Below are positions 37,001 to 44,988 of a DNA stretch of 64,000 nucleotides, piece by piece. Source of the stretch: Bryobacterales bacterium (GTDB taxonomy: Bacteria > Acidobacteriota > Terriglobia > Bryobacterales > Bryobacteraceae). A model generated the notes under the pieces. That model worked only from the letters and a program-made list of their open reading frames with translations, had not been told where the DNA came from and did not search any database. The stretch covers positions 1 through 64,000 of the forward strand of contig JADLDI010000002.1 of assembly GCA_020846745.1 (NCBI GenBank), read 5' to 3'. Within the stretch, counting starts at the first letter, position 1. The number at the start of each line of letters is the position of its first letter. The position numbers and the translations under genes were made by a program.

Positions 37001-37625
37001 GCAGGACCTGCCGTCGTCGAAGCTCGAAAAGCGGTTGATCCAGTACGACGTTCCGCAGCAGTTGTCGATCATCGGCACCTACGACCTGCCGATCGGAAAG
37101 GGACGCAAGTTCTTCTCCGGCATGAACAAGTGGGCCAACGGCGTCGTTGGCGGATGGACCGTCAGCGGCGTGTGGATGTCGCACTCCGGCTTCCCGATCT
37201 CGTTCCCGAACGCCGCTCCGCTGGTTGCCCAAAGCGCCAAACTGAGCGATTCGCAACGCGATTCGCTGGCATCGAAGGCAGGCCGCACGCAGTACGACAT
37301 TTCGTACGACCCATGGTTTGACACGTCGATCTTCCCCCGGACCGCACGCAATCCGTATGTTCTGCAAAACTACCCGACGCGGTTCCCCGACGTCCGGACC
37401 AAGCCGCTGAACGTGGCGGACATGTCGCTCTACAAGGAGTTCCGGCTGTTTGAGCGGATGCGCTGGCAAATCCGCGCCGACGCTCATAACCTCGGCAACT
37501 TCCCGTGGTTCGGCAATCTGGATTCGAACGGCGCGAACGTTCAGAATGCGAAGTTCGGTTTCCTCCGCGCGGACATGGGTAATGAAACCCGCGTCATCGT
37601 CGGTGTGATGAAACTGATCTTCTAA
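34095..37625 (+). CDS. Oar-like TonB-dependent receptor with CarboxypepD-regulatory domain
   Basis: The frame opens at 34071, but the GTG at 34095 has a GGAG about seven bases upstream and starts a signal peptide (MNSRVLSYFLLTAAISVPLAAQ). This gives 1,176 residues. The regulatory domain (ATISGEVTDPAGAAITGAKV, FLLPGKYVITAEK) spans about 25-110. A plug region contains VPSGGRNMFAL, and a long beta-barrel ends in RVIVGVMKLIF. It has the same architecture as the receptor at 9533-12679. The ligand is unknown and no SusD-like or transporter partner is adjacent. A strong intrinsic terminator follows. Confidence 0.9.
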   Translation: MNSRVLSYFLLTAAISVPLAAQEFRATISGEVTDPAGAAITGAKVVATSVERNVPYTAETNEAGRYIIQFLLPGKYVITAEKTGFKKYVQPELTLLASDRRGIDIKLELGEVSASVTVSGEAAVLQTETATQRSTFENRIVENVPSGGRNMFALMYNQPGVVKTSTYWGSMELYASGNVNGVSVGGGRQGENETVLDGVANTRSDRGISFVPSLNGTQEFTVQSNSYDAQFGRTGGGVTMITVKSGTNALHGQLFEFLKNEKLRTNDWIANKQGETDPVPFKNNTFGFEVDGPFYIPKVFDGRNKAFFMLSLESLRERSLGGQLRTLPTAEQMRGDFSQLLNGDGNRVTIYDPLTTTLAADNKTLVRQPFAGNIIPSTRINPIAAKVAAFYPAANLAGDGPQHIDNYVKRLPDKNSYDSWLGKFDYMFSDRSRVSGRYGQTPWSNWAKLVWGNNPAEPSGEYPSMRIFRNWGADWTYTISPTVVFNLRGGLARYEGLSGNTYGAGYDPAQLGFPTSLTSQFYNYQFPRFNMGTYSELGASGFSDEAHDTWSLQPNVSWTKGRHFVKIGTEFRRYNDNNRSTGYASGLYSFTSAWTQADPTRADSGSGNEFASFLLGYPAGGQVDKNIFPAYRSHYYAGYVQDDFKMTSKLTLNLGLRWDYESPRYERFDRMIRGFAFGQASPIAGQVKANSAAANCAACQAGLTGGLIYATSGNRFAFDPKKKNFQPRIGVAYQMTSKLVFRGGYGLSYLGQSSNGQTYGYSRSTSLVASTDGGLKPAVDLTNPYPANLFANGQLLQPIGNSQGLSTNIGQGISAQYLNRPLPYSQQYSAGFQYSLWGGWVGEASYVGNITRRLPVSMGLNYIPADVLNSIPVEQRQSYFTAPVANPMVGLLPGTGINGSTVPRAQLLYAYPQYGQVTITDVPAGRQRYDSAQFRLNRRFANGFTMTVSYTIAKTLEQVSLLNAQDVNLQDLPSSKLEKRLIQYDVPQQLSIIGTYDLPIGKGRKFFSGMNKWANGVVGGWTVSGVWMSHSGFPISFPNAAPLVAQSAKLSDSQRDSLASKAGRTQYDISYDPWFDTSIFPRTARNPYVLQNYPTRFPDVRTKPLNVADMSLYKEFRLFERMRWQIRADAHNLGNFPWFGNLDSNGANVQNAKFGFLRADMGNETRVIVGVMKLIF

Positions 37626-37646
37626 ATCTAATTAGTTCAATCCAAC

Positions 37647-37689
37647 AAGGCAGCGGTCTTTGGGCCGCTGCCTTTTCTTTTTCTTTTTA
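37647..37689 (+). terminator. Strong intrinsic terminator after the TonB receptor
   Basis: GGCAGCGG (37649-37656) pairs with CCGCTGCC (37665-37672), and flanking AA/TT adds two pairs. A long T-rich tract (TTTTCTTTTTCTTTTT) follows. This isolates the receptor from the peptide locus downstream. Confidence 0.9.
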
Positions 37690-37727
37690 TAAATTTGAAA
37701 CGCAAGGGGCGCGGCGCTCACCTCATA

Positions 37728-37756
37728 TTGACACCGGCGCAGAGTTAACAGATACT
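37728..37756 (+). promoter_or_regulatory. Candidate promoter of the Pro/Ile-rich peptide locus
   Basis: A perfect -35 box TTGACA (37728-37733) is followed after 17 bases by GATACT (37751-37756). Transcription would start near 37763, giving an untranslated leader of about 70 bases before the peptide gene. Confidence 0.6.
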
Positions 37757-37831
37757 TAATGGGACAAAAGGGTAGTATCAGACTACAGACGATTGAACCG
37801 CGTCCGGTCAGTAAAGAACAGGAGCAGATCT

Positions 37832-38035
37832 ATGGCACCCGTGACACCGATTCTTCCTATCACGCTCACGACGCCGATTGAGCCAATTTCGACGATTATC
37901 GAACCGGTTTCGAGCATCATTATCCAACCGGTTTCATCGTTCATCGTTCCTCCGATCGACACCGCCATCGGGCCGGCCATTCAGCCCCCGATCAAGCCGA
38001 TCGAGCCGATCGACCCTGCCGGTCCGATCCGCTAG
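37832..38035 (+). CDS. Pro/Ile-rich repeat peptide, candidate RiPP precursor
   Basis: The open frame starts at 37793, but AGGAG (37820-37824) lies seven bases before the ATG at 37832, fixing a 67-residue product. Sixteen residues are Pro and 17 are Ile, with no Cys. From about residue 17 it is built of 7-8-residue units: EPISTII, EPVSSIII, QPVSSFIV, PPIDTAIG, then PI-rich units to the end. No Nif11-like or nitrile-hydratase-like leader is present. It lies 61 bases before five coupled genes for two or three radical SAM enzymes, glycosyltransferases and a 2OG oxygenase. A precursor role is inferred from this context. It could instead be a small structural peptide. Confidence 0.65.
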   Translation: MAPVTPILPITLTTPIEPISTIIEPVSSIIIQPVSSFIVPPIDTAIGPAIQPPIKPIEPIDPAGPIR

Positions 38036-38096
38036 ACCGACCCCACCAGCTAGTAATTAGAACTAACGACTCGGCTAGTCAGCGAGGAGGGGAGTG

Positions 38097-38987
38097 GTGT
38101 CTTTGGAGACGGTTGTATTTCTGGGACACAACGCGCTCGGCGACACGCTCTGCACGACTCCGTCGTTGCGGGCGTTTCGCCGCGCCAATCCAAACACCCG
38201 GATCTTTTACGTCACACAGAATTCCGGCTTCTGCCGGATTCTCGAGCACAATCCGGATATCGATTTAATCATCTACAGCGACCATATGTGGGTGAAAGGC
38301 GTGTCGGAGGTGGACCAGAATTGGATCCATTCGCTACCGCTCGATCTGCGTGGCGGTCCGGCGAATTTGTACCGCTTAGATATGCGGGCCTTCGTGACAA
38401 CGCACGAGGCTTTTCAAGAGCACATCAGTCAGGGATTCGCCAAGATGTTCGGCCTCCAGCTCGATTCCGTGAAGCCGACCGTCATCCTGACACAGCACGA
38501 CCGGCAGGCATTGAAACTATTTGACCGCGGCCGTCCCTATATTTTGTTCAGCATGAATTCGGTATCCAATCCCGATCGCAAAGACGGCAACGGCAAGGTG
38601 AAAAACTGGCCGGCGGCTAACTGGGCGGAACTTGCGCGGCGGATCCAGGGATGGGGCTGCTTCGACGTAATCGCTATTGGCGCGGAAAACGATCCACGGC
38701 CGGCGGACCTGCCGAACGTAAGGGCACTTTACGGATTGCCGATCCGGACGACGGCGGCATTAATCGAAAATGCGGCATGCCTGGTGACCGTGGAGAACGG
38801 CATTGCACACCTTGCCGCGGCGTTCGATCCGCCGGTGGTCGAACTCTATTCCGACATCGTTCCGCTGGGATGGGCGAAGCCGGCGGCTTCGAAGAATTGC
38901 CGCATCCTTTACGGCGACCCGCATACATTCACCGTCGACGAGGTCGCGTCGCTGGTGGAACAACACGTTATGGCAACCGCGTCATGA
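38097..38987 (+). CDS. GT9-family (heptosyltransferase-like) glycosyltransferase
   Basis: A GTG at 38097, six bases after a strong AGGAGG, is preferred over the GTG at 38094. The roughly 296-residue protein begins with FLGHNALGDTLCTTPSLRAF, the acceptor-side motif of ADP-heptose:LPS heptosyltransferases. Later it has ENAACLVTVENGIAHLAAAF, the GT9 sugar-nucleotide motif. It would transfer a heptose-like sugar. It is not in an LPS locus here but heads an operon of radical SAM genes behind the Pro/Ile-rich peptide, so its acceptor may be that peptide (inference). It overlaps the next gene by four bases (ATGA). Confidence 0.82.
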   Translation: MSLETVVFLGHNALGDTLCTTPSLRAFRRANPNTRIFYVTQNSGFCRILEHNPDIDLIIYSDHMWVKGVSEVDQNWIHSLPLDLRGGPANLYRLDMRAFVTTHEAFQEHISQGFAKMFGLQLDSVKPTVILTQHDRQALKLFDRGRPYILFSMNSVSNPDRKDGNGKVKNWPAANWAELARRIQGWGCFDVIAIGAENDPRPADLPNVRALYGLPIRTTAALIENAACLVTVENGIAHLAAAFDPPVVELYSDIVPLGWAKPAASKNCRILYGDPHTFTVDEVASLVEQHVMATAS

Positions 38988-41900
38988 ATATCTGCTTGTT
39001 CACCGATATATCGGGATTAGGCGGGGGCGAGTTATGGGCGCTGCGGGCGACGCGCGAGCTTGTCCGGCAGGGGCATCGGGTGTCGATTGTGTGTCCTTAC
39101 CGCGGGCACTTCTTTCAACGGTGCCTGGAGCAGGGGCTGGACGTTTTCGGCTACCAGAACCTGGGGCTTGAGGCGTCGCAGGAATCGGTCCGCCATTTTC
39201 TGGCGCGGCGGCGAGTGGATGTCATTTACTGCACGGTGATCGGCGCGTTTTTGGAGGCGCGCTTTCTGGAGCAGGCGGCAGAGCGGGTTGGCGGCGCGAT
39301 TGTGGTGCTCAAAACCGGATTGCCGCCAATGGCGCGGTTGACGCCCGAAAGTTACGGCGCGGGAGCAGGCGCCAGAGTGCGGCGTTTGCATGTGGTTTCC
39401 GAGGCGACCCGGCAATCGTTTGTCGAATGGTATCCGGCTTTTGACTCGTTCACCGAAGTAAGGCTGGAAGGCATAGAAGCGGATACGTTTCGTCCCAAGC
39501 CCGAGCGGCGCGCGGCGGACCGGGCGCAGTGGGGTATTGCGCCGGAGGACATACTGATTGCGGCCGCGGCGCGGCTTACCCCGCTGAAGGGGTTGGACAA
39601 TCTGCTGCTGGCCCTGGGCGAGATCGCGCGCGAATCGCCGCACGTTCGCCTGGTGATTGCCGGAGACGGAGAGGATCGGGGGCGGCTCGCCAAACTCGCG
39701 CATCATTTAGGTATCGCGGAGAAGGTCGAGTTTGCGGGTCACCTGGAACGTGTGGCGCCGTTGCTGAATGCGGCGGATCTTTTCTGCCATCCTTCGCTGG
39801 CCGACGGACTGCCGAACTCCGTAGTGGAAGCTCTGGCGGCCGGGTTGCCCGTGGTTGGATCGAGCGTCGGGGCAATTCCTGAGTTACTCGGGAACGGCGC
39901 CGGAATGGTAACTCCGGTTCACGATATCAAAGCGCTGATTGCCGCGCTGCGGAAGTTAATCGCAAGCCCGGAGATACGCGCGGAGATGGGCGCAGAGGCA
40001 TGGCGTCGAAGCGAGCGGTACTCGTTATCGCACCACACCAGGTTACTGGCCCACCGGCTGGAAGAAGAGTTACAAGCCTACCGGTCTAACCCCGATGTGG
40101 CCGTGGCGCCACCGCCCGCACCGGCAAAGGAGACAGCGACACCCGTGCTGTTTCTAATGACCTGCCTGCGGACTGGCGGCGAAGAGACGGAGATCGGAAT
40201 ACTGTCGCAGTATCTCAACCGCGGTGAGTTCCGCCCGCGGGTACTGTCGTGCTATGCGGTGGACGAGCCCGCCCCTGTGATGGCGAAGCTGGAGGCGCTC
40301 CGCATCCCTGTGGACACGACGTGCCACGGGTTCCGCTCGGCAGACGAGAAAATCGACTACATCGCGCAGGTGATCCGCACGGAGCAGATTCGCGTCGTGG
40401 TCGCCTGCCAGGACACCGCGATCGCGACCAAGGTGTTTGAACGGCTGGACTCGCCGGATTGCCGTTTGATTGAGCACGGTGGGATCGCGTCAGAACCCTT
40501 GCGCGCTTCGAAACAGTACACGGCGCGCTATATCGGTGTATCGCGGGCCATTGCCGCGTCTGCCGCGACGGTGATGCCGAATCCCGCTGCCGTGAGTTTC
40601 TTGCCATCGATGGTGGATACGGCGGAATACGAAGCGCAGGATCGCGATTGGTTGCGGCGCGGATACGGCTTCGAAGGCAGTTGCATGGTCGCGTTCGTCG
40701 GGCGGCTGGATGCGAAGAAAGGCGTGCACATCCTGGTGGATTCGGCGGCTGAGTTACTGCCGGGTTACCCGAACCTGCGCTTTCTGGTTGTCGGCGGAGC
40801 GGACGCTTTCCAACAGGAATACGCGCGCGATGTGATGCTCTACGCAAAGCAGCGGATCGGCGCGATCGACCATCAATTTGTGTTCGCGGGTTCGCGGACG
40901 GATATCGCTCGCCTGTTGACGGCGGTTGACATCGTGGTGCTGCCGTCGAAAGGCGAGGGGATGTCGCATGTGATCAATGAAGCGGGCGCCGCGGGCCGCG
41001 CCGTGATCGCGACCGACGACGGGGCCGCGCGGGAGCAATTGGAAGACGGAGAGTGCGGCATAGTGATCCCCAAGCAGGACCGGCCCGCACTGACGGAAGC
41101 GCTCAAACGTTTGATAGACGACGAAGGATTGCGGGACCGGCTCGGCAGCAGGCTGAAGCAGCGTGTTCAGCAGCATTACTCGGCGCACACGATTGTGCCT
41201 AAGTGGGAGGAACTGCTCCGCGAGACCGCGAAAGGTACGACACCAGTGCCGATCGCACCGGCGCTGCGGATCGTGGCGCGTGAGCCGATGCCCGCTTTCC
41301 CCCTGGAAATCCAGATTGAGACCAATACGGCCTGCAATGCTACGTGCGTGATGTGCCCGTATCCGGAGGTTTCCAAGGAACTGCCGCAAGGCCGCATGGA
41401 TCTGGAGTTATACCAGAAGATCCTTGAAGAGTGCGCCGCGGAAAAAGGCGTTCGGCGGCTGGAGCCGTTCCTGAATAACGAACCGTTCACGGATACGCGC
41501 ATCGTCGATCTGATTGCGATGGCGAAGAAGACGGTACCCCATGCGCTGGTTACTGTCACCAGTAACGGATCGCTCTTGCCGCCCAAGGTAACAGACCGTT
41601 TGATTCGCAGCGGGCTGGACGCCATCTGGTTCAGCTTCAACGGTGCGACCAAAGCGACTTACGAAGAGATCATGGGTCTTTCTTGGGATAAGGTGAAGGC
41701 GAATATCGACTATTTGCTGGATGTGAAGCCGCAGTCGTTGCGGGTGTTCACCAACATGATCGAGACGACACTGATGCGCGGCGAGATTGTGGATAATATC
41801 CGGTACTGGCAGTCGCGAGGGGTACAGTCCGGGTCGTCACCGCTGGTGAACCGGGCCGGTAACGTCAAGAATTTCACCGAACTCAATTACAAACCGGTTG

Positions 41901-42139
41901 GGGACGGGCAGGTGCGGTTATGCGACCTGTTGTTCCACAAGATGTATATCGGCTATAACGGCGACGTACTGTTGTGCTGCATGGACTGGCGGCGGAAAGT
42001 GGTGCTGGGAAATGTGCGCAAGCAGAGTTTGCGCGAAGTCTGGAACGGCGAACCGTACCGCCGGTACCGGCAACTACAAATCGAGAGCCGGGCCAATGAA
42101 CTCGACCTGTGTAAGGATTGCACTTACATCGCGAACTGA
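38984..42139 (+). CDS. GT4-GT4-radical SAM/SPASM triple-fusion protein
   Basis: The frame reaches back to 38651, but the ATG at 38984 overlaps the upstream stop and starts a GT4 fold, giving 1,051 residues. Residues 1-365 are a first GT4 domain (GGGELWALRATREL, HPSLADGLPNSVVEALAAG). A Pro/Ala linker follows at about 370-385. Residues 386-750 are a second GT4 domain (CLRTGGEE, VGRLDAKKG, LPSKGEGMSHVINEAG). Residues 770-1051 are a radical SAM domain with CX3CX2C at Cys784-788-791 and a C-terminal SPASM-type cysteine set (LLCCMDW, LCKDC). A single protein that may both glycosylate and do radical chemistry is unusual. Functions of the parts follow from families; the joint role is inferred. Confidence 0.85.
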   Translation: MNICLFTDISGLGGGELWALRATRELVRQGHRVSIVCPYRGHFFQRCLEQGLDVFGYQNLGLEASQESVRHFLARRRVDVIYCTVIGAFLEARFLEQAAERVGGAIVVLKTGLPPMARLTPESYGAGAGARVRRLHVVSEATRQSFVEWYPAFDSFTEVRLEGIEADTFRPKPERRAADRAQWGIAPEDILIAAAARLTPLKGLDNLLLALGEIARESPHVRLVIAGDGEDRGRLAKLAHHLGIAEKVEFAGHLERVAPLLNAADLFCHPSLADGLPNSVVEALAAGLPVVGSSVGAIPELLGNGAGMVTPVHDIKALIAALRKLIASPEIRAEMGAEAWRRSERYSLSHHTRLLAHRLEEELQAYRSNPDVAVAPPPAPAKETATPVLFLMTCLRTGGEETEIGILSQYLNRGEFRPRVLSCYAVDEPAPVMAKLEALRIPVDTTCHGFRSADEKIDYIAQVIRTEQIRVVVACQDTAIATKVFERLDSPDCRLIEHGGIASEPLRASKQYTARYIGVSRAIAASAATVMPNPAAVSFLPSMVDTAEYEAQDRDWLRRGYGFEGSCMVAFVGRLDAKKGVHILVDSAAELLPGYPNLRFLVVGGADAFQQEYARDVMLYAKQRIGAIDHQFVFAGSRTDIARLLTAVDIVVLPSKGEGMSHVINEAGAAGRAVIATDDGAAREQLEDGECGIVIPKQDRPALTEALKRLIDDEGLRDRLGSRLKQRVQQHYSAHTIVPKWEELLRETAKGTTPVPIAPALRIVAREPMPAFPLEIQIETNTACNATCVMCPYPEVSKELPQGRMDLELYQKILEECAAEKGVRRLEPFLNNEPFTDTRIVDLIAMAKKTVPHALVTVTSNGSLLPPKVTDRLIRSGLDAIWFSFNGATKATYEEIMGLSWDKVKANIDYLLDVKPQSLRVFTNMIETTLMRGEIVDNIRYWQSRGVQSGSSPLVNRAGNVKNFTELNYKPVGDGQVRLCDLLFHKMYIGYNGDVLLCCMDWRRKVVLGNVRKQSLREVWNGEPYRRYRQLQIESRANELDLCKDCTYIAN

Positions 42140-42148
42140 GCGGTTGTT

Positions 42149-43171
42149 ATGAAGGCGCTCGATTTTCCGAATAACATTCAGATCGAAACTACGTCGCGGT
42201 GCAACGCCACCTGCGGTTTCTGTCCGTATCCGGAAGTATCGACCACACAGCCCCAAGGGGCTATGGACCAGGACTTGTTCGAGCGGCTGATTGACGAAAT
42301 CTCCTGGCACCGGGTGCAGTTATTGCAGCCTTTTCTGAACAACGATCCCTTAATGGACCCACAGATCGTACCGCGGCTGGAGTTGATGATCCGCAAGAAT
42401 CCGCGGACCCGAATCTGCGTCACGACCAATGGAAGCCTGCTGCGCGCGCCGATTGCGCGTGCGCTGGCAGCGATGCCGCTCGAAGTGATCCACATCAGCT
42501 CAAACGGGCTGACACCGGGTGTCTACCGGGCGACGATGGGGCTGGATGCCTGGCCCATTCTCCACAACGTGAACGTTCTCTGGGACGAAATACGGCGGCG
42601 GGGCTCGAAGACCCGGCTCGTCGTTACGGCGATCCTGATGAAGCAGAATCAACGCGAGGTGGAGCGCATGCGGGATTACTGGCGTGCCCGGGGCGTCGAA
42701 TTCTTCCTAAACCCGCTGAATGATCGGGCCGGGAACATCACGACGGAAAAGTACGTCCAACTACTTCCTTTCTCCAATGACCTGGCACAGTCGCAATTCC
42801 GCGAAACGCGCATGACATCCTGCGCTTCGATCTATTCGTTCCTGGGCATTCTCTGGAATGGCGATACGGTTACCTGCTGTCAGGACTGGCGGCGCACCCA
42901 CATGATGGGTAACCTGCGTAACACCACGATCTACGAGTTATGGCACGGCCTCGAATATCAGAGAATGCGAAGTTACAGCGATCAGGGCCGATTAGATGAG
43001 TTGCCGCTGTGTTCCGACTGCGGGTCGCAACGGTTTTCCGTGGACGCGGGGGCGTTGCGGGATATGCTGGCTCGGCAGAACGGCAATCCGGACGACTGGG
43101 CGTCGCTTGAGTTCCTTGAGTCCCTCAAGGGCGACGATTCGGTTGTGAAGCAGAACCTGGTACGGACGTGA
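42149..43171 (+). CDS. Radical SAM/SPASM protein
   Basis: This 340-residue protein has the radical SAM cluster motif CX3CX2C at Cys18-22-25 (CNATCGFCPYPE). A SPASM-type C-terminal region (TVTCCQDWRR, LCSDCG) should hold auxiliary Fe-S clusters. SPASM enzymes often modify ribosomal peptides. It is clearly paralogous to the radical SAM domain of the preceding fusion. Shared blocks are IQIET, CNATC, CPYPEVS, PQG, PFLNN and CxDWRR. It starts nine bases after the fusion gene and overlaps the next by four bases (GTGA). Confidence 0.88.
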   Translation: MKALDFPNNIQIETTSRCNATCGFCPYPEVSTTQPQGAMDQDLFERLIDEISWHRVQLLQPFLNNDPLMDPQIVPRLELMIRKNPRTRICVTTNGSLLRAPIARALAAMPLEVIHISSNGLTPGVYRATMGLDAWPILHNVNVLWDEIRRRGSKTRLVVTAILMKQNQREVERMRDYWRARGVEFFLNPLNDRAGNITTEKYVQLLPFSNDLAQSQFRETRMTSCASIYSFLGILWNGDTVTCCQDWRRTHMMGNLRNTTIYELWHGLEYQRMRSYSDQGRLDELPLCSDCGSQRFSVDAGALRDMLARQNGNPDDWASLEFLESLKGDDSVVKQNLVRT

Positions 43172-44988
43172 GCGCGAGAGTATTACTCCTGAACATGCCA
43201 TGGGCGGCAACCGGCCGCCCAGCGATCGGCCTGAGCATTCTGAAAGCGCGGCTGGCCGAGGAAGGCAGCCATTGCGATGTCGGTTACCCGAACATCCGCA
43301 TGGCCGAGATCTTAAACCTTCAGCGTTACGACACGATCAGCGACAAGTTAGGCGGCCTCTTCTTTGCCGGAGACTGGTTGTTTTCGGAGTTCCTACATGG
43401 CGATACGATCGATCGGAACCTGTATCTGGCAACGCTCAAAGAGCGAACGAACCAGGACGAGCGATGTGAAGCGGTGATGATCGCGCGCGAACACATTGAG
43501 CGCTTTCTCGAGGAGTGCTTCGACCTTTATCGCCCCGCCGACTATGATGTCATCGGGTTTACGTCAACGTTCGAGCAGAACATGGCCTCGCTAGCGTTTG
43601 CGAAGCTGATCAAAGATCGTTATCCCGACAAGATCGTGGTGATGGGCGGTGCGAACTGTGAAGGTGTCATGGGACAGCAGTTGCACCGCTGCTTCCCGTG
43701 GATGGATTGGATCTGCTCCGGTGAGTCCGACTATTCATTCCCGGAAGCGGTAAGGCGGCATGCGGCAGGCGAGCCGTTGGCAGGCATCCCTGGCCTGCTG
43801 TATCGGGACGAGAAAGGCGGCACGGCTCCAATCGCCCCGGCCGACAAGGTACACAACATGGACGCGCTGCCAGACCCGGATTACGACGACTATTTTGCAG
43901 CTGTAAGGGCGAGCCCTTTACACGATATTCTGCATCCGGCACTCCTCATCGAAACGGCACGCGGCTGCTGGTGGGGCGCTAAGTCGCACTGCACATTCTG
44001 CGGATTGAACGGCGACACCATGGCATTTCGCGCCAAGAGCGCGGAGCGGACGCTGGCCGAGTTACAACGGTTGCGGACGCGGTACGGCATCAGTCACTTT
44101 GTCGCGGTTGACAATATCTTGCCTTACGAGTACTTCCGGAACCTTCTTCCCGAGTTACGGGAACGAAAACTCGGCATCACGATGTTCTATGAGATTAAGT
44201 CGAATCTGAAGCGGGAACACGTCGAGCTATTGAGGGACGCGGGGGTGACGGCACTGCAGCCTGGGGTCGAAAGTTTAAGCACTCACGTTCTAAAGCTGAT
44301 GGGTAAGGGCGTAACTGCCATCCAGAACGTACAGATGCTGAGATTGTGCCGCGAGTATAGGATTCAGATCGCTTGGAACCTGTTATTCGGATTTCCAGGC
44401 GAGACCGAGACCGATTACGACGAATCCGCCGCCCTGATGCAGGCGATTTGTCACTTACAGCCGCCGGGCGCCGTGGCGCGCATCCGGCTCGACCGGTTCA
44501 GCCCCAACTTCAACCAGGCCGAGCAGTTTGGGCTGGTGGAGGTGAAGCCGTTCTGGATCTACACGATGATCTATCCGTTCCCGATTGAAGTGGTGGGCAA
44601 CTTAGCTTATTTCTTCAACTTTCAGTATCGGGACGGGCGGAATCCGCACGAATACGCGAAACGCGCCATCGACGGGGCACAGGCTTGGAAAGAGAAGCGC
44701 TCAGGGGACCTGCTGATGTACGTCAACGAGCAGGGCGAGTTGATGGTGCAGGATACGCGGCCGCACCGGCCGGTGCTTGTATTTCCGATGACGGGTTTAC
44801 AGAAAGAACTGTACCAGTACTGCTCCGATATCCGCACGAAGGCGGAGATCTACCACTGGTATCGGAAGAAAGCCGGTGACGGGGAAACAACCGAGGGGCT
44901 GGATCTATTTCTCGATCAGATGGTGGATAACCAACTGATGTGGAAGGAGGGCAGCCAGTATCTCAGTCTGGCTGTAGGTGTGGGATGA
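43168..44988 (+). CDS. B12-binding-type radical SAM, RiPP maturation radical SAM protein 1 family
   Basis: This 606-residue protein has an N-terminal cobalamin-binding-like Rossmann region (residues 1-200; DVIGFTSTFEQN, VVMGGANCEG, CSGESD). The radical SAM core follows. Its cluster motif has the family-specific spacing CX7CX2C (Cys267, 275, 278 in ARGCWWGAKSHCTFCGLNG). That signature is characteristic of RiPP maturation radical SAM protein 1, associated with peptide C-methylation or related steps. Its usual precursors have Nif11-like leaders, and none is seen here. It is the strongest sign that the locus makes a modified peptide. Substrate and reaction are not known. Confidence 0.88.
   Translation: MSARVLLLNMPWAATGRPAIGLSILKARLAEEGSHCDVGYPNIRMAEILNLQRYDTISDKLGGLFFAGDWLFSEFLHGDTIDRNLYLATLKERTNQDERCEAVMIAREHIERFLEECFDLYRPADYDVIGFTSTFEQNMASLAFAKLIKDRYPDKIVVMGGANCEGVMGQQLHRCFPWMDWICSGESDYSFPEAVRRHAAGEPLAGIPGLLYRDEKGGTAPIAPADKVHNMDALPDPDYDDYFAAVRASPLHDILHPALLIETARGCWWGAKSHCTFCGLNGDTMAFRAKSAERTLAELQRLRTRYGISHFVAVDNILPYEYFRNLLPELRERKLGITMFYEIKSNLKREHVELLRDAGVTALQPGVESLSTHVLKLMGKGVTAIQNVQMLRLCREYRIQIAWNLLFGFPGETETDYDESAALMQAICHLQPPGAVARIRLDRFSPNFNQAEQFGLVEVKPFWIYTMIYPFPIEVVGNLAYFFNFQYRDGRNPHEYAKRAIDGAQAWKEKRSGDLLMYVNEQGELMVQDTRPHRPVLVFPMTGLQKELYQYCSDIRTKAEIYHWYRKKAGDGETTEGLDLFLDQMVDNQLMWKEGSQYLSLAVGVG

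Noticed and set aside
37783..37980. Minus-strand frame of 65 residues opposite the Pro/Ile peptide
   Set aside because: It mirrors the repeats as a Gly/Ile-rich chain, but has no promoter or ribosome binding site, while the plus strand has both.
38651..38983. Upstream extension of the GT4-GT4-rSAM frame
   Set aside because: It lies within the coding sequence of the GT9 gene; the ATG at 38984 overlaps that gene's stop and begins a normal GT4 fold.
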